Assembly: GCF_001424875.1 (NCBI RefSeq)
Contig: NZ_LMCT01000040.1
Coordinates: 1-42,572 of the forward strand
Direction: 5' to 3'
DNA length: 42,572 nucleotides
Origin: Kitasatospora sp. Root107
GTDB taxonomy: Bacteria; Actinomycetota; Actinomycetes; Streptomycetales; Streptomycetaceae
The notes under the pieces are model-generated. The model ran no database searches and had not been told where the DNA came from. It saw only the letters and a program-made list of their open reading frames with translations. How positions within the stretch are numbered: the first letter of the stretch is position 1; the number at the start of each line of letters is the position of its first letter. The position numbers and the translations under genes are program-made. Positions 1 to 7,921 of this stretch are shown one piece after another.

Positions 1-402
1 GGTCGTCGTCCGGTCGTCGTCCGAGGCGACCACGGTGGTGCGGAACGGCAGCGGGGCGAGCGGCACCGGGCGGAAGTTGACCAGCTCGGGCACCTCCGCC
101 GTGTCGATGTCGGCGGGGGCGACCAGCAGCGCGCCCAGCACCTTCGCCGCAAGCTCGGGCCGGGCCGAGGCGGCCCAGTGCGCGACGGTGATGCAGCCCA
201 GGCTGTGCGCGACCAGCACCACAGGAGCGTCGGCGTCCGCCACGGCGCGGTCGAGGGTGCCCACCCAGTCCGGCAGTTGCGGCTTGTCCCAGTCGGCATG
301 CTCGACCCGCCAGAACCGGGCCGGGTCGGACCGCTCCCAGTAGCTCTGCCAGTGCTCGGCCTCGGAGTTCTGGTACCCGGGCAGGATCAGGTGGGTGCTC
401 AT
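1..402 (-). CDS. RBBP9/YdeN-type serine hydrolase, C-terminus outside window
   Basis: The minus-strand frame opens at an ATG whose complement is at 400..402 and stays open for 134 codons to the window edge, so the C-terminus is missing. The protein begins MSTHLILPGYQNSEAEHWQ, the usual opening of the RBBP9/YdeN branch of alpha/beta hydrolases: an oxyanion-hole region followed by a conserved E-x-HW. The nucleophile elbow is visible as VLVAHSLGC, a variant of G-x-S-x-G with Ala for the first Gly. The Asp and His of the triad would lie near the cut end or outside the window. A small cytosolic esterase or hydrolase of unknown substrate is expected. It is divergent from the methyltransferase to its right, with about 80 bp between their starts. 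Confidence 0.85.
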   Translation of the reverse strand, partial: MSTHLILPGYQNSEAEHWQSYWERSDPARFWRVEHADWDKPQLPDWVGTLDRAVADADAPVVLVAHSLGCITVAHWAASARPELAAKVLGALLVAPADIDTAEVPELVNFRPVPLAPLPFRTTVVASDDDRTTT

Positions 403-470
403 CGGGGTCGGCCCTCTCTACGGCAGGGGTGTGGACGGGCACCGTCGGCCGTCCTGTCTGTCCGTGACCT

Positions 471-476
471 TAGTCT
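471..476 (+). promoter_or_regulatory. -10 element of a probable leaderless promoter
   Basis: TAGTCT fits TANNNT and lies 6 nt before the GTG at 483, the spacing expected if transcription starts at that codon. No Shine-Dalgarno sequence is seen before it. I see no convincing -35 box. Confidence 0.4.
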
Positions 477-482
477 GTGCGA

Positions 483-1088
483 GTGATCATTCCGGAGCCC
501 CTTTCCAGTACCGCCGGCTACGGCGAAGCCGCAGAGATGCTCGTCGAGCAGTACGAGAGCGTCTCCTTCGCCGAGGTCCACCGCGACGTACTGCACCTGT
601 TCCCCGCTCAGCCCAGTGCGATCCTCGACATCGGAGCCGGCAGTGGCCGTGATGCCGCCGCGCTGGCCGGCCAGGGGCACGTGGTGGTCGCTGCCGAGCC
701 GACTGCGGAGCTCCGTGCTCTGGGCCAACAGATCCATGACGACCGGGACATCGAGTGGGTCGACGACTCGCTGCCCGAGATGAGGATACTGCGCAGTCGC
801 GGTCAACGTTTCGACCTGATCCTGCTGACGGCCGTGTGGATGCACCTGGACGAACTGGAGCGGTCGTCGGCGATGAGGAGCATCGCCGACCTGCTCGCCG
901 GCGAGGGGCGAGTAGTCCTCTCCCTGCGGCACGGCCCGGTCCCGGCCGGGCGGCGGATGTTCGACGTTTCGGCGCACGAGACGATCGAGCTCGCCCGTGG
1001 CCATGGTCTGAGCGTCGTGCACCACAGCGAGCGTGAGGACCCGCATGCTCGGCAAGGTGTGCGCTGGAGCTACTTGGGACTGCAGTAG
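483..1088 (+). CDS. Class I SAM-dependent methyltransferase
   Basis: A Rossmann-fold methyltransferase of about 201 residues. Motif I is clear as ILDIGAGSGRDAAALA, followed by an acidic motif II region (VVAAEPTAELRAL) and a motif IV-like stretch (FDLILLTAVWMHL). The Trp-Met-His-Leu after motif IV is common in small-molecule methyltransferases of the methyltransf_11/25 type. The substrate cannot be told from the sequence. I prefer the GTG at 483 over the GTG at 477, because the -10-like TAGTCT directly abuts 477 and sits at leaderless spacing from 483. The gene converges on the M17 peptidase gene, with 24 bp between the two stops. Confidence 0.85.
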   Translation: MIIPEPLSSTAGYGEAAEMLVEQYESVSFAEVHRDVLHLFPAQPSAILDIGAGSGRDAAALAGQGHVVVAAEPTAELRALGQQIHDDRDIEWVDDSLPEMRILRSRGQRFDLILLTAVWMHLDELERSSAMRSIADLLAGEGRVVLSLRHGPVPAGRRMFDVSAHETIELARGHGLSVVHHSEREDPHARQGVRWSYLGLQ

Positions 1089-1112
1089 GAGACTGCCGTC
1101 GGCTGACGAGGG

Positions 1113-2525
1113 TCAGCTGCCGTCGGCGAGCAGGTACTCGATCAGGGTGCGGACGCCGACGCCGGTGCCGCCGGGTGTCCACTCGGCGTCGTCGGTGTCG
1201 GAGAGGGCGGTGCCCTGGATGTCGAGGTGGGCCCAGGGGATGTCCGGGGGGACGAACTCGCGGAGGAAGAGGCCCGCGAGGAGGGCGGTTCCGTGGCGGA
1301 CGCCGAGGGTGTAGTTGGCCAGGTCGGCGACGCGGGAGGCGAGTTGGGTGCGGTAGGAGTCGGGGAGTGGCAGTGGCCAGAGCTCCTCGCCCGCCCGGCG
1401 TCCGGCGCTGCGGAGGCCGTCGGTGAGGGCGTCGTCGGTGCCCAGTACGGCGGTGATGCGCCGGCCGAGGGCGACGGCGGCCGCGTCGGTGAGGGTGGCG
1501 AGGTCGATGATCGCGTCCGGGGTGGTCTCCCCGGCCAGGGTGAGGGCGTCGGCCAGGATCAGGCGGCCCTCGGCGTCGGCGTGCCGGACCTCGACGGTGG
1601 TGCCGCTGCGCATCCGGAGGACGTCACCGACCCGGATCGGGTTCCCGTTCGGCATGTTCTCGGTCAGCGGCAGCCAACCGTCCACCGCCACCGGGCAGTT
1701 CAGGGCGGTGAGGGTGGACATGGCGGCGAGTACGGCGGCCGCTCCCGCCATGTCGGCCTTCATGGCGGCGAGTTCGGCGTTCGGCTTGAGCGAGAGGCCG
1801 CCCGCGTCGTAGGTGACGCCCTTGCCGACCAGGGCGATCCGGCGGGCGGCCGGGTCGGCGGTGGGCCGGTAACTCAGGCGGACCAGCCGGGGCGGCAGCA
1901 GGGAGCCCCGGCTGACCCCGAGCAGGCCGCCGAGCCGCTCGTGGGCGATCCGGTCGCCATCCCAGACCTCGCACTCCAGGCCGGAGGAGGCGGCGATTTT
2001 GAGCGCCCGGTCGGCGAACTCCGGTGGGGTGAGCGCCTCGCCGGGCTCGTTGACCAGGTCGCGGGCCAGCAGGACGGCCTCGCCGATCCGCAGCCCGGCG
2101 GCGAGCGCCGTGCGGGCCTCGGGGATGTCCTCGGTGACCAGGTCGATCCGCTGGTCCGTCGCGGGCACAGGGGAGAAGTACCCGGCGAAGCGGTACCCGC
2201 CGAGCAGGTAGCCCTCGACCAGCGCCCGCAGTTCGGCGTCGGGGGCGCGGAGGGCCAGCCGCCGGTAGCCGGAGACGGCGCGGGCCAGCCGGGCGCCGGT
2301 GGTCCGGGCGGTGTCGCGTCCGTAGGCGGCCCGGGGGCCGCAGCCCAGCAGGACGGTGACCGGGGCGCCGGGCAGGTGCAGGGTCTGGCCCGGTGCGCCG
2401 GAGAAGCCGCTGCCCGCGCGGAAGGCGGGGGTCAGCTCGGCCGGCAGGTCATCGGACCAGACCGGGGTCACCACGGCCTCGACGTCGGTCGGCTGACGGT
2501 GCGTCAGTCGCCACTCGGCGCTCAT
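1113..2525 (-). CDS. M17 leucyl aminopeptidase family protein
   Basis: A 470-residue cytosolic aminopeptidase of the M17 family, which removes N-terminal residues with two metal ions. The catalytic domain is complete. GKGVTYDAGGLSLKP at about 233-248 gives metal ligands K235 and D240 and catalytic K247. KADMAG gives D258. HADAEGR at 315-321 (NTDAEGR in most members) gives D317, E319 and R321. The N-terminal domain is shorter and more divergent than in housekeeping PepA. The ATG at 2525 overlaps the stop of the upstream TPR gene as ATGA, so I use it rather than the in-frame start at 2558. The coupling suggests it works with the TPR protein and the small peptide upstream, perhaps as a maturation or turnover peptidase; that role is inference. 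Confidence 0.88.
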   Translation of the reverse strand: MSAEWRLTHRQPTDVEAVVTPVWSDDLPAELTPAFRAGSGFSGAPGQTLHLPGAPVTVLLGCGPRAAYGRDTARTTGARLARAVSGYRRLALRAPDAELRALVEGYLLGGYRFAGYFSPVPATDQRIDLVTEDIPEARTALAAGLRIGEAVLLARDLVNEPGEALTPPEFADRALKIAASSGLECEVWDGDRIAHERLGGLLGVSRGSLLPPRLVRLSYRPTADPAARRIALVGKGVTYDAGGLSLKPNAELAAMKADMAGAAAVLAAMSTLTALNCPVAVDGWLPLTENMPNGNPIRVGDVLRMRSGTTVEVRHADAEGRLILADALTLAGETTPDAIIDLATLTDAAAVALGRRITAVLGTDDALTDGLRSAGRRAGEELWPLPLPDSYRTQLASRVADLANYTLGVRHGTALLAGLFLREFVPPDIPWAHLDIQGTALSDTDDAEWTPGGTGVGVRTLIEYLLADGS

Positions 2526-5059
2526 GCGGTCCTGGCGGCGCGGCGGGCCGCGCCCCACGCCTCGAGATCCGCCAGGTACTGCGCGGCCAGCTCGCCCATG
2601 CCGTTGGCCGGGCCGACGGTGGCCCAGCCCCGGGCGGCGGAGATGGCGTACGGGTCGATCCGGAGCGCCTGGAGGTAGCAGTCCTCGGCGAGCAGCGGCT
2701 GCCCGGCCCGGGCGAAGCAGTCGCCCGCCGCCGCGTAGCCGAAGGCGGTGGAGACCGGCCCCAGCCGCGCCGTCCGCAGGTAACTGTGCGCCGCCGCCTC
2801 GGGGTTGTCGTCCTTCAGCAGTCCCTCCGCGACCTCGATGTGGGTCTTGGGCTCGTACGGGTCGAGGGCCAGTGCCTCGGCGACCAGCAGGTGCGCCCGC
2901 TCGTTCTCGCCGAAGGCGTAGAACTCCTTGGAGCGGCTCTCCACGCAGGCCCGCAGATTCTCTCGCCGCAGGAACTCCTGGTACTCGCCGACGGCCGGCA
3001 CCGCCCGGGCCAGCTCCTCGGCCCGGTCCATGTCGGCGGCCAGCCGTGCGGCGTCCTGCTGCAGGAACGGTACGTAGCTGACGCTGCGGTAGAACCGGCT
3101 CTCCATCATCATCTTCTCGAACGGCGAGTACTGCGGATCGGCCAGCAACTCGGCCATCGCCTGCTCGCCGATCTCCCGCCAGCCGAGCGCGGTCTCGAGC
3201 GAACGGGTCTCCCGGGCCTCGTAGATGACCGAGAACACGGCGATCACGAACCGGAGGTGGGTCGGGCAGGCCAGGTGCTCGACGATCGCCCGCGAGTTGG
3301 CCGGGGCGACCACGGCGGCCCGGCCGACCGAGCCGACCCAGCGGACCACGTCCAGCCAGTGGTGCAGCCGCAGCTCGGCGGCAGTCTGCAGCTCGGCCGC
3401 CGGGGTGAAGGGAATCAACTCCTGTACCAGCTTGATGAATCCGAGCCGGTAGAGCACCACAGCGACCTGGTGCTGCCGCTCCGCGTCGTAGGTGGCGAAC
3501 TTCTCGACCCAGCCGCAGAGGGTGTCCCAGGCGGGGGTGCGCAGGTGAGCGGGGAGTTCGGCGGGGTGCGCGACGGCGAACTCGGTCAGGCCCGACTCGC
3601 GGATCAGGTTGGTGCGGAAGGCGGGCGGCATCAGCCGCTGCCAGTTCACCTTCGGCGGGGTGCCCTGCTCGGCGAACTCGAAGGCCAGGGTGGGCAGTTT
3701 GGCGTAGAGACCGGGGGACTGCGACTCGCCGAGATTGAAGTACGCCGCGTGCATCCGGTAGTGCCAGTTATTGGCGTACGGGCGCTCCGGGTCGCGGTCG
3801 GCGGCCAACCGGACCACCTCGGCCAGTGGCTCGTCTCCCGCCGCCAGGCAGCTCGCCACCAGCCGGTCACGGGTCGCGGAGGCTCGCGGCGCGGCCCGGA
3901 ATGCCCGCTCGGTGAGCACCCGGGCGAACTCGCCCTGCCCGGTCTGCTCGGCGCAGTCCGCCGCGTGCAGCAGCGCGAACCCGGTCCCGTACGGGCCGAG
4001 CCGGGCGGCGTGCAGGTAGCCCGTCAACGCCTGCTCGGGGCGGCCGGCGCGCTGGTGTGCCTGCGCGGTCTGCATCCGGAGCTTCACGCAGCTCGGGTCG
4101 ATCGCCAACCCCTCGGCGAGGGCCCGCTGTTCGGCCTCGGTGTCACCGGTCCTGACGGCCATCTCGACCCGGCGGTCGATCAGCCGGCGCCTGGTCTCCA
4201 GCAGCACCAGGGCGTCGTCCTGGTCCGGCGCGGTCAGCTCGTCGACGGCCTGCTGAGCCGCCGTCAGCCGGGCCGTGGCGCCGGCGAAGTCCCGCTGGCG
4301 CTCGGCGTACATCACCTCCCGCAGGGCGAGGCGGGCCTCCGTGACGGTGCGTTGGAAGCCGGTCAACTCGCCTGCCAGGTCGGCGAGGAGAGCCCGGGCG
4401 CGATCGAGGTGGTGCGGCACGGCCGAGTCGTCGCCGCCGTGCCTGGCCAGCAGATAGCCCCAGCCCGCCACCGACTGCACGTGGGTGAGGGTGGGGGCCG
4501 GTTGGTCGACCAGCGGCAGGTAGGCGGCCGTGGTCCGTTCGGTCAGACCTTCGAGGCCGAACAGCGCGACGGCGCGGGCGGCCTGCAGCCCCGCCGTCAC
4601 CGTGTCCTGGCAGGCCGCCGGGTCGAGATTCGCCGGTACCAGGTCCAGCACGGCGGGCAGCAGGCAGGCGGCGACCAGCCAGTGGGCCAGCCCGGCCCGG
4701 TCGACGGCGTCCAGGTCGGCGTGGTTGCGGTAGGCCTCCGCCATTCGCCGCCACGCGGGCGAGGCCAGCTCCTCGGGCAGCTCCGCCGGGTTCGAGGCCC
4801 GGTAGCGGTGCAGCCGGGACTCCTCGACCAGCAGCCGCCGGTAGCTCGCGGGCATCGTCATGCCGAAGCGCAGTGCGCCGGGCGTGCGGGTCTCGAACCG
4901 ACGGGCCGCCAGGACCGCCGCCCTGGCCTGAATGACCGTCAGCGGGCTGTCGGCCCCGTCGAAGTACGGCCGGTGCACCTCGAAGGTCAGCCAGCTCGGG
5001 GCGTTCACCCCGACTGTGCCGTGACTGAACTGCCAGCGGTCCACGGTGCCCATCCCCAT
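2522..5059 (-). CDS. Large TPR-like protein with internal tandem duplication
   Basis: An 845-residue soluble helical repeat protein with no signal peptide. It consists of two related halves offset by about 410 residues. PAELPEELASPAW (91-103) matches PAELPAHLRTPAW (499-511). GYLHAARLGP (347-356) matches SYLRTARLGP (759-768), each followed by a region ending in an AADC or AGDC motif and a TPR-like A-x-R-x-x-P/D-P. The C-terminal third of each half reads as TPR (for example AEALALDP and LQALRIDP). The N-terminal third of each half is not a family I recognise. Its stop overlaps the M17 start, and it lies 89 bp downstream of a 31-residue peptide gene. TPR proteins usually bind peptides or partner proteins, so a scaffold or peptide-binding role in this locus is a reasonable inference. 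No catalytic motif was seen. Confidence 0.8.
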   Translation of the reverse strand: MGMGTVDRWQFSHGTVGVNAPSWLTFEVHRPYFDGADSPLTVIQARAAVLAARRFETRTPGALRFGMTMPASYRRLLVEESRLHRYRASNPAELPEELASPAWRRMAEAYRNHADLDAVDRAGLAHWLVAACLLPAVLDLVPANLDPAACQDTVTAGLQAARAVALFGLEGLTERTTAAYLPLVDQPAPTLTHVQSVAGWGYLLARHGGDDSAVPHHLDRARALLADLAGELTGFQRTVTEARLALREVMYAERQRDFAGATARLTAAQQAVDELTAPDQDDALVLLETRRRLIDRRVEMAVRTGDTEAEQRALAEGLAIDPSCVKLRMQTAQAHQRAGRPEQALTGYLHAARLGPYGTGFALLHAADCAEQTGQGEFARVLTERAFRAAPRASATRDRLVASCLAAGDEPLAEVVRLAADRDPERPYANNWHYRMHAAYFNLGESQSPGLYAKLPTLAFEFAEQGTPPKVNWQRLMPPAFRTNLIRESGLTEFAVAHPAELPAHLRTPAWDTLCGWVEKFATYDAERQHQVAVVLYRLGFIKLVQELIPFTPAAELQTAAELRLHHWLDVVRWVGSVGRAAVVAPANSRAIVEHLACPTHLRFVIAVFSVIYEARETRSLETALGWREIGEQAMAELLADPQYSPFEKMMMESRFYRSVSYVPFLQQDAARLAADMDRAEELARAVPAVGEYQEFLRRENLRACVESRSKEFYAFGENERAHLLVAEALALDPYEPKTHIEVAEGLLKDDNPEAAAHSYLRTARLGPVSTAFGYAAAGDCFARAGQPLLAEDCYLQALRIDPYAISAARGWATVGPANGMGELAAQYLADLEAWGAARRAARTA

Positions 5060-5101
5060 CGTTCTCGACGTGTTCTTCGGCGTGCCCTCGGAGAACTGAG
5101 A

Positions 5102-5132
5102 TGCGCCCTGCGACCGGAGGCCACAGGGCGCA
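5102..5132 (-). terminator. Hairpin between peptide gene and TPR gene
   Basis: Perfect 9-bp inverted repeat (TGCGCCCTG at 5102..5110, CAGGGCGCA at 5124..5132) with a 13-nt loop, starting 17 nt after the peptide stop. It has no T-run, as is usual in Streptomyces. It could act as a leaky terminator that keeps peptide mRNA in excess of the downstream genes. Confidence 0.55.
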
Positions 5133-5148
5133 ACACCAGTGGGACGGC

Positions 5149-5244
5149 TCAGGTGGCGTCGTCCATCAGACAGGTCCAGCAGTCAGCTGCACCCGTGGTG
5201 ATCTCGACCTCGTCCGCAAGGGACTCCCAGGACTCGTACGACAT
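5149..5244 (-). CDS. 31-residue Cys-containing peptide, candidate RiPP precursor
   Basis: A short gene of 32 codons including the stop. The ATG (complement at 5242..5244) has a strong Shine-Dalgarno sequence, GAAGGGAG, with six bases between it and the start, and a good promoter lies 60 bp further up. The product begins MSYESWESLADEVEITTG, an acidic helical segment like a RiPP leader, and continues AADCWTCLMDDAT with two Cys in a C-W-T-C arrangement, Thr, and an acidic tail. It has no signal peptide or membrane segment. It is followed by a hairpin, then the TPR protein and M17 peptidase genes, an arrangement like precursor-then-enzyme loci. I do not recognise the family. It could equally be a small metal- or redox-binding protein, since CxxC is also a metal ligand and thiol motif. 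Confidence 0.65.
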   Translation of the reverse strand: MSYESWESLADEVEITTGAADCWTCLMDDAT

Positions 5245-5303
5245 TTCGTACTCCCTTCACCGAATGACCGGACACGTATATTCGTGCCGGTGCTGGTGAG
5301 GGG

Positions 5304-5333
5304 AAACTATGGCAGTCCGACGGGTGCGGTCAA
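5304..5333 (-). promoter_or_regulatory. Promoter of the small-peptide/TPR/M17 operon
   Basis: On the minus strand TTGACC (complement of 5328..5333) and TAGTTT (complement of 5304..5309) are separated by 18 bp, a close match to the vegetative -35/-10 pattern. The predicted start near 5297 leaves a leader of about 52 nt before the peptide ATG. Confidence 0.6.
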
Positions 5334-5487
5334 GGGTGGTCGGGAGTATTTCGGCCGTAATTCGAAGGGCCTTGTCAGGTAATGAATTCGGCTGGCAGAA
5401 AATGCGCTCCAGCCCTGTGGCCATGGGGCCGCAGGGTTCGGCTGTGCCGGGTTGGACCGGGTGGCGAAGGCCGCCCGCCAAGGGTTG

Positions 5488-5517
5488 CCGGTCCGTGAAA
5501 GACGTTTCACGGACCGG
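5488..5517 (-). terminator. Terminator hairpin after the class V PLP enzyme gene
   Basis: Perfect 13-bp stem (CCGGTCCGTGAAA at 5488..5500, its complement at 5505..5517) with a GACG loop, 6 nt after the aminotransferase-family stop. The stem strength and position indicate a terminator separating the PLP enzyme/MFS pair from the peptide operon. Confidence 0.8.
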
Positions 5518-5523
5518 CTGTTG

Positions 5524-6639
5524 TCATGGCTTCAGTTCGGAGATCCTGACCAGGAAGAGATCGACTTCTTCGTCCGTCGTCCAATAGTGCGGGGAGACCC
5601 GCACCAGGCCGGCCGGTACGGATACCTGGACCGCGGACCCGATCAGGGTGTCCACGAGTTCGGCGCTGTCCAGCTGCGGAGTGGAGAAACTGACGATTCC
5701 GGAGTTCGAGGACGGGCCGGGCGGGGTGGCGGGAGTAAAGCCGATATCGGAAATACCCGTCCTGATCCGATCGGCGAGGGTGAGCACCCGGTCGGCCACG
5801 GCGGTGAGGCCGACGGCTTCCAGTTCGGCGAGTGCGGCGGCCAGCCCGGCCATGCCGACCAGGTCGTACATGCCGCCCTCGACCCGGGCGGTGGCGGCCC
5901 GTTCGGGGAGGTGGTAGCTCAGCGGGCCCGGGCCCTTCATCAGCTCCGCCGCGCCGTCGAAGCCGAACCAGCCGGTCGGGGGCGACCGGAGCAGCTCGAG
6001 GCGCCCGGCCCGGCAGAAGAAGACGCCCGTCCCGGGCGGTCCGCCGAGCCACTTGTGCGCGCCCGCCGCCAGGAAGTCGACGGGTGAGTCCGCGAGCGAG
6101 AGCGGCAGCGCGCCGAGACTCTGCACGGCGTCCACGCTGACCAGGGCGCCGACCCGGGCGGCGAGGGCGCAGACCGCGTCCAGGTCGATCCGGAAGCCGG
6201 TGGCGAAGTTGACGTGGCTGACGGCGACCAGTCTGGTCCGCGGGCCGATCGCGGCGGCGACGTCGGCCATCCGGTATCCGCCGTCGTGCATCGGCACCCA
6301 GACCGGCTCGACACCGTGCCGCGAAAGCCTGGTCCACGGGCGGACGTTGGCGGGGAAGTCACGCTCGAAGAGCACCACCTGGTCGCCCGGCCGCCAGTCG
6401 AGACCGTCCGCGACGAGATGCACCCCCGTCGAGGTGTTGGGCACGAAGGCCAGTTCCTCCGGCGCGCAGCAGAGCAGCCGGGCCATCGACCGGCGGGCGG
6501 CCGCCCGGGTGGCGAAGATCCCGCCGAGCCGGGTGCTGCCGTGCGGCAGCACCTCCGTCAGGACGCTCTGCATCGCGCTCACCGCGGCGGGCCGCAGGCG
6601 GCCGAAACCGGCATGGTCCAGGTATGCGCTCTCCGTCAC
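5524..6639 (-). CDS. Class V aminotransferase-fold PLP enzyme
   Basis: A 371-residue fold-type I PLP enzyme. The PLP Asp is in VSVDAVQSLG (D170) and the Schiff-base Lys is in AGAHKWLGG (K196). The C-terminal region ends RVSPHYWTTDEEVDLF, the pattern of the isopenicillin-epimerase/kynureninase-like branch. The catalytic Cys loop of SufS/IscS desulfurases is absent, so a persulfide-forming desulfurase is unlikely. The start is GTG with GAGGAGA upstream. The gene begins 10 bp after the MFS stop, and the Shine-Dalgarno sequence overlaps that stop, so the two are one operon. A terminator hairpin follows. The substrate is unknown; an amino acid or a modified Cys or Ser compound exported by the MFS partner is possible. 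Confidence 0.85.
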   Translation of the reverse strand: MTESAYLDHAGFGRLRPAAVSAMQSVLTEVLPHGSTRLGGIFATRAAARRSMARLLCCAPEELAFVPNTSTGVHLVADGLDWRPGDQVVLFERDFPANVRPWTRLSRHGVEPVWVPMHDGGYRMADVAAAIGPRTRLVAVSHVNFATGFRIDLDAVCALAARVGALVSVDAVQSLGALPLSLADSPVDFLAAGAHKWLGGPPGTGVFFCRAGRLELLRSPPTGWFGFDGAAELMKGPGPLSYHLPERAATARVEGGMYDLVGMAGLAAALAELEAVGLTAVADRVLTLADRIRTGISDIGFTPATPPGPSSNSGIVSFSTPQLDSAELVDTLIGSAVQVSVPAGLVRVSPHYWTTDEEVDLFLVRISELKP

Positions 6640-6649
6640 CGACGTCTCC

Positions 6650-7921
6650 TCAACTGGCTGCCACGGGCGTGCTCTTGGCGCCTGCGGTGACGGCCGTCCA
6701 GGCCGCGATCAGCAGCGGGACGCCGTGCAGCAGCAGGACCCACTCCGGCACCCGATCGGGCTGCAGCGCAACGCTGGTGACGAGCAGTCCGGCCATGAAG
6801 CCGCTGTTGACGACGATCTGGCCCAGGCCGAAGGCCCGGCCGCGCCGGTCGTCTGGCAGCCGCTGCATGGCCTGCTTGAAGGTGATCTCGCTCAGCGCGT
6901 CGCCGAGACCGGCGACCACGGCGCAGAGCAGCCGGGGCCACCAGCCGTCCAGCCAGAAGATCCCGATGAACCCCGCCGACATGACCATGGTGGCCAGGCA
7001 GAACACCATCATGGGGTTGTGTTCGATGACGCGCTTGGCGAGCGGGCGCAGGACGAAGCTCGCCAGCAGCAGGCCGGCCGCCCAGCAGCCCCAGACCGCG
7101 CCGGAGACGAAGGTCGGTGAGTCGGGCCGCAACTCGCTGCCCAGGATGGGCAGTCCGACGTGCTGCGAGGCGCTGCCGAAGGCGTCCAGACCGCGCAGTA
7201 CCACCAGCATCGCCAGACCCGCGCCGACCAGCAGCGGCCAGGCGCCGGTCCGGTCCCGCCGGGCGCCGCCCGCCGCGCCGGGCTCGCGCATCCGCAGCCG
7301 GAGGGCGGTGAGCACCAGGGCCGAGAGCGCGTACGTCCCCGCGTCCAGCGCGAACACGCCCCGGTAGCCGATCAGCGGGACCAGTACGGTGGCCAGGCCC
7401 ATGCCGACCATGAAGGCGACGCCCTTGAGCCCGGCCAGCAGGCTGTTCACCGCCTGGGTGCGCTCCCCGGCGAGGACCGGCGTCGCGGCGGACAGGGTGG
7501 CCTCGAAGACCGAACGGCCGGTGCCGATCAGCGCGACGGCCGCGTAGAGCCACCAGTTCTGCGCCGCGTCCGGCAGCAGCGCGAGCAGGGCGAGCATCAG
7601 CATCCGCACCAGGTCGGCGCCGATCATCACCCGCCGCCGGTCCCACCGGTCGCCGTACCGGTGGCCGAGCCGGCCGCCCGCGATCGCGCCCGCGTACAGC
7701 GCGGCGCTCAAGAGCCCGGTGGCGAAGGCGGAGTGGCTGCGCTCCCAGACGAAGACCGACAGGCAGATGAAGTCGAGCGCGTACCCGATGTCCGACATCG
7801 TCTTGGCGGCGAGGAACACCCCCAGATCACGACGGGTCGCCGAGGGGGCAGGGCCGGTGCTGGTGGCCGGTGGCTCCGTCCGGGTCACTGCTGCACCAGG
7901 AGCATCCGCCGCACTCTCCAC
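6650..7921 (-). CDS. MFS transporter (efflux type)
   Basis: A major facilitator superfamily membrane protein of about 423 residues with roughly 12 hydrophobic helices. The conserved loop between helices 2 and 3 appears as RLGHRYGDRWDRRRVMIGADL. The related loop in the second half is LPDDRRGRAFGLGQI. I take the GTG at 7921 (product VESAADAPG) because GGCGGAGC lies just upstream; the frame stays open to 8035 but the extra N-terminus has no membrane or family features. It resembles the MFS_3 / enterobactin-exporter-like proteins often found beside biosynthetic genes. It is followed after 10 bp by the class V PLP enzyme gene and diverges from the beta-propeller gene at 8121. Confidence 0.85.
   Translation of the reverse strand: MESAADAPGAAVTRTEPPATSTGPAPSATRRDLGVFLAAKTMSDIGYALDFICLSVFVWERSHSAFATGLLSAALYAGAIAGGRLGHRYGDRWDRRRVMIGADLVRMLMLALLALLPDAAQNWWLYAAVALIGTGRSVFEATLSAATPVLAGERTQAVNSLLAGLKGVAFMVGMGLATVLVPLIGYRGVFALDAGTYALSALVLTALRLRMREPGAAGGARRDRTGAWPLLVGAGLAMLVVLRGLDAFGSASQHVGLPILGSELRPDSPTFVSGAVWGCWAAGLLLASFVLRPLAKRVIEHNPMMVFCLATMVMSAGFIGIFWLDGWWPRLLCAVVAGLGDALSEITFKQAMQRLPDDRRGRAFGLGQIVVNSGFMAGLLVTSVALQPDRVPEWVLLLHGVPLLIAAWTAVTAGAKSTPVAAS

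Noticed and set aside
1102..1117. GCTGAC/GTCAGC hairpin between the methyltransferase and M17 stops
   Set aside because: Only 6 bp and overlapping the M17 stop; too weak to call a terminator.
1227..2678. Plus-strand frame opposite the M17 peptidase
   Set aside because: Gly/Val/Arg-rich shadow; the catalytic motifs are on the minus strand.
5149..5244. Idea that the C-terminal Thr makes the 31-residue peptide a daptide precursor
   Set aside because: Daptide precursors have hydrophobic helical cores and clusters with a specific oxidase, aminotransferase and methyltransferase; none of that is seen.
2393..5299. Plus-strand frame of 968 codons opposite the TPR gene
   Set aside because: Rich in Arg, Gly and Pro without any domain; it is the antisense shadow of a high-GC gene whose minus-strand product has clear repeats.
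5524..6639. Cysteine desulfurase (SufS-like) assignment
   Set aside because: The PLP Lys is present, but the catalytic Cys loop is replaced by RVSPHYW.
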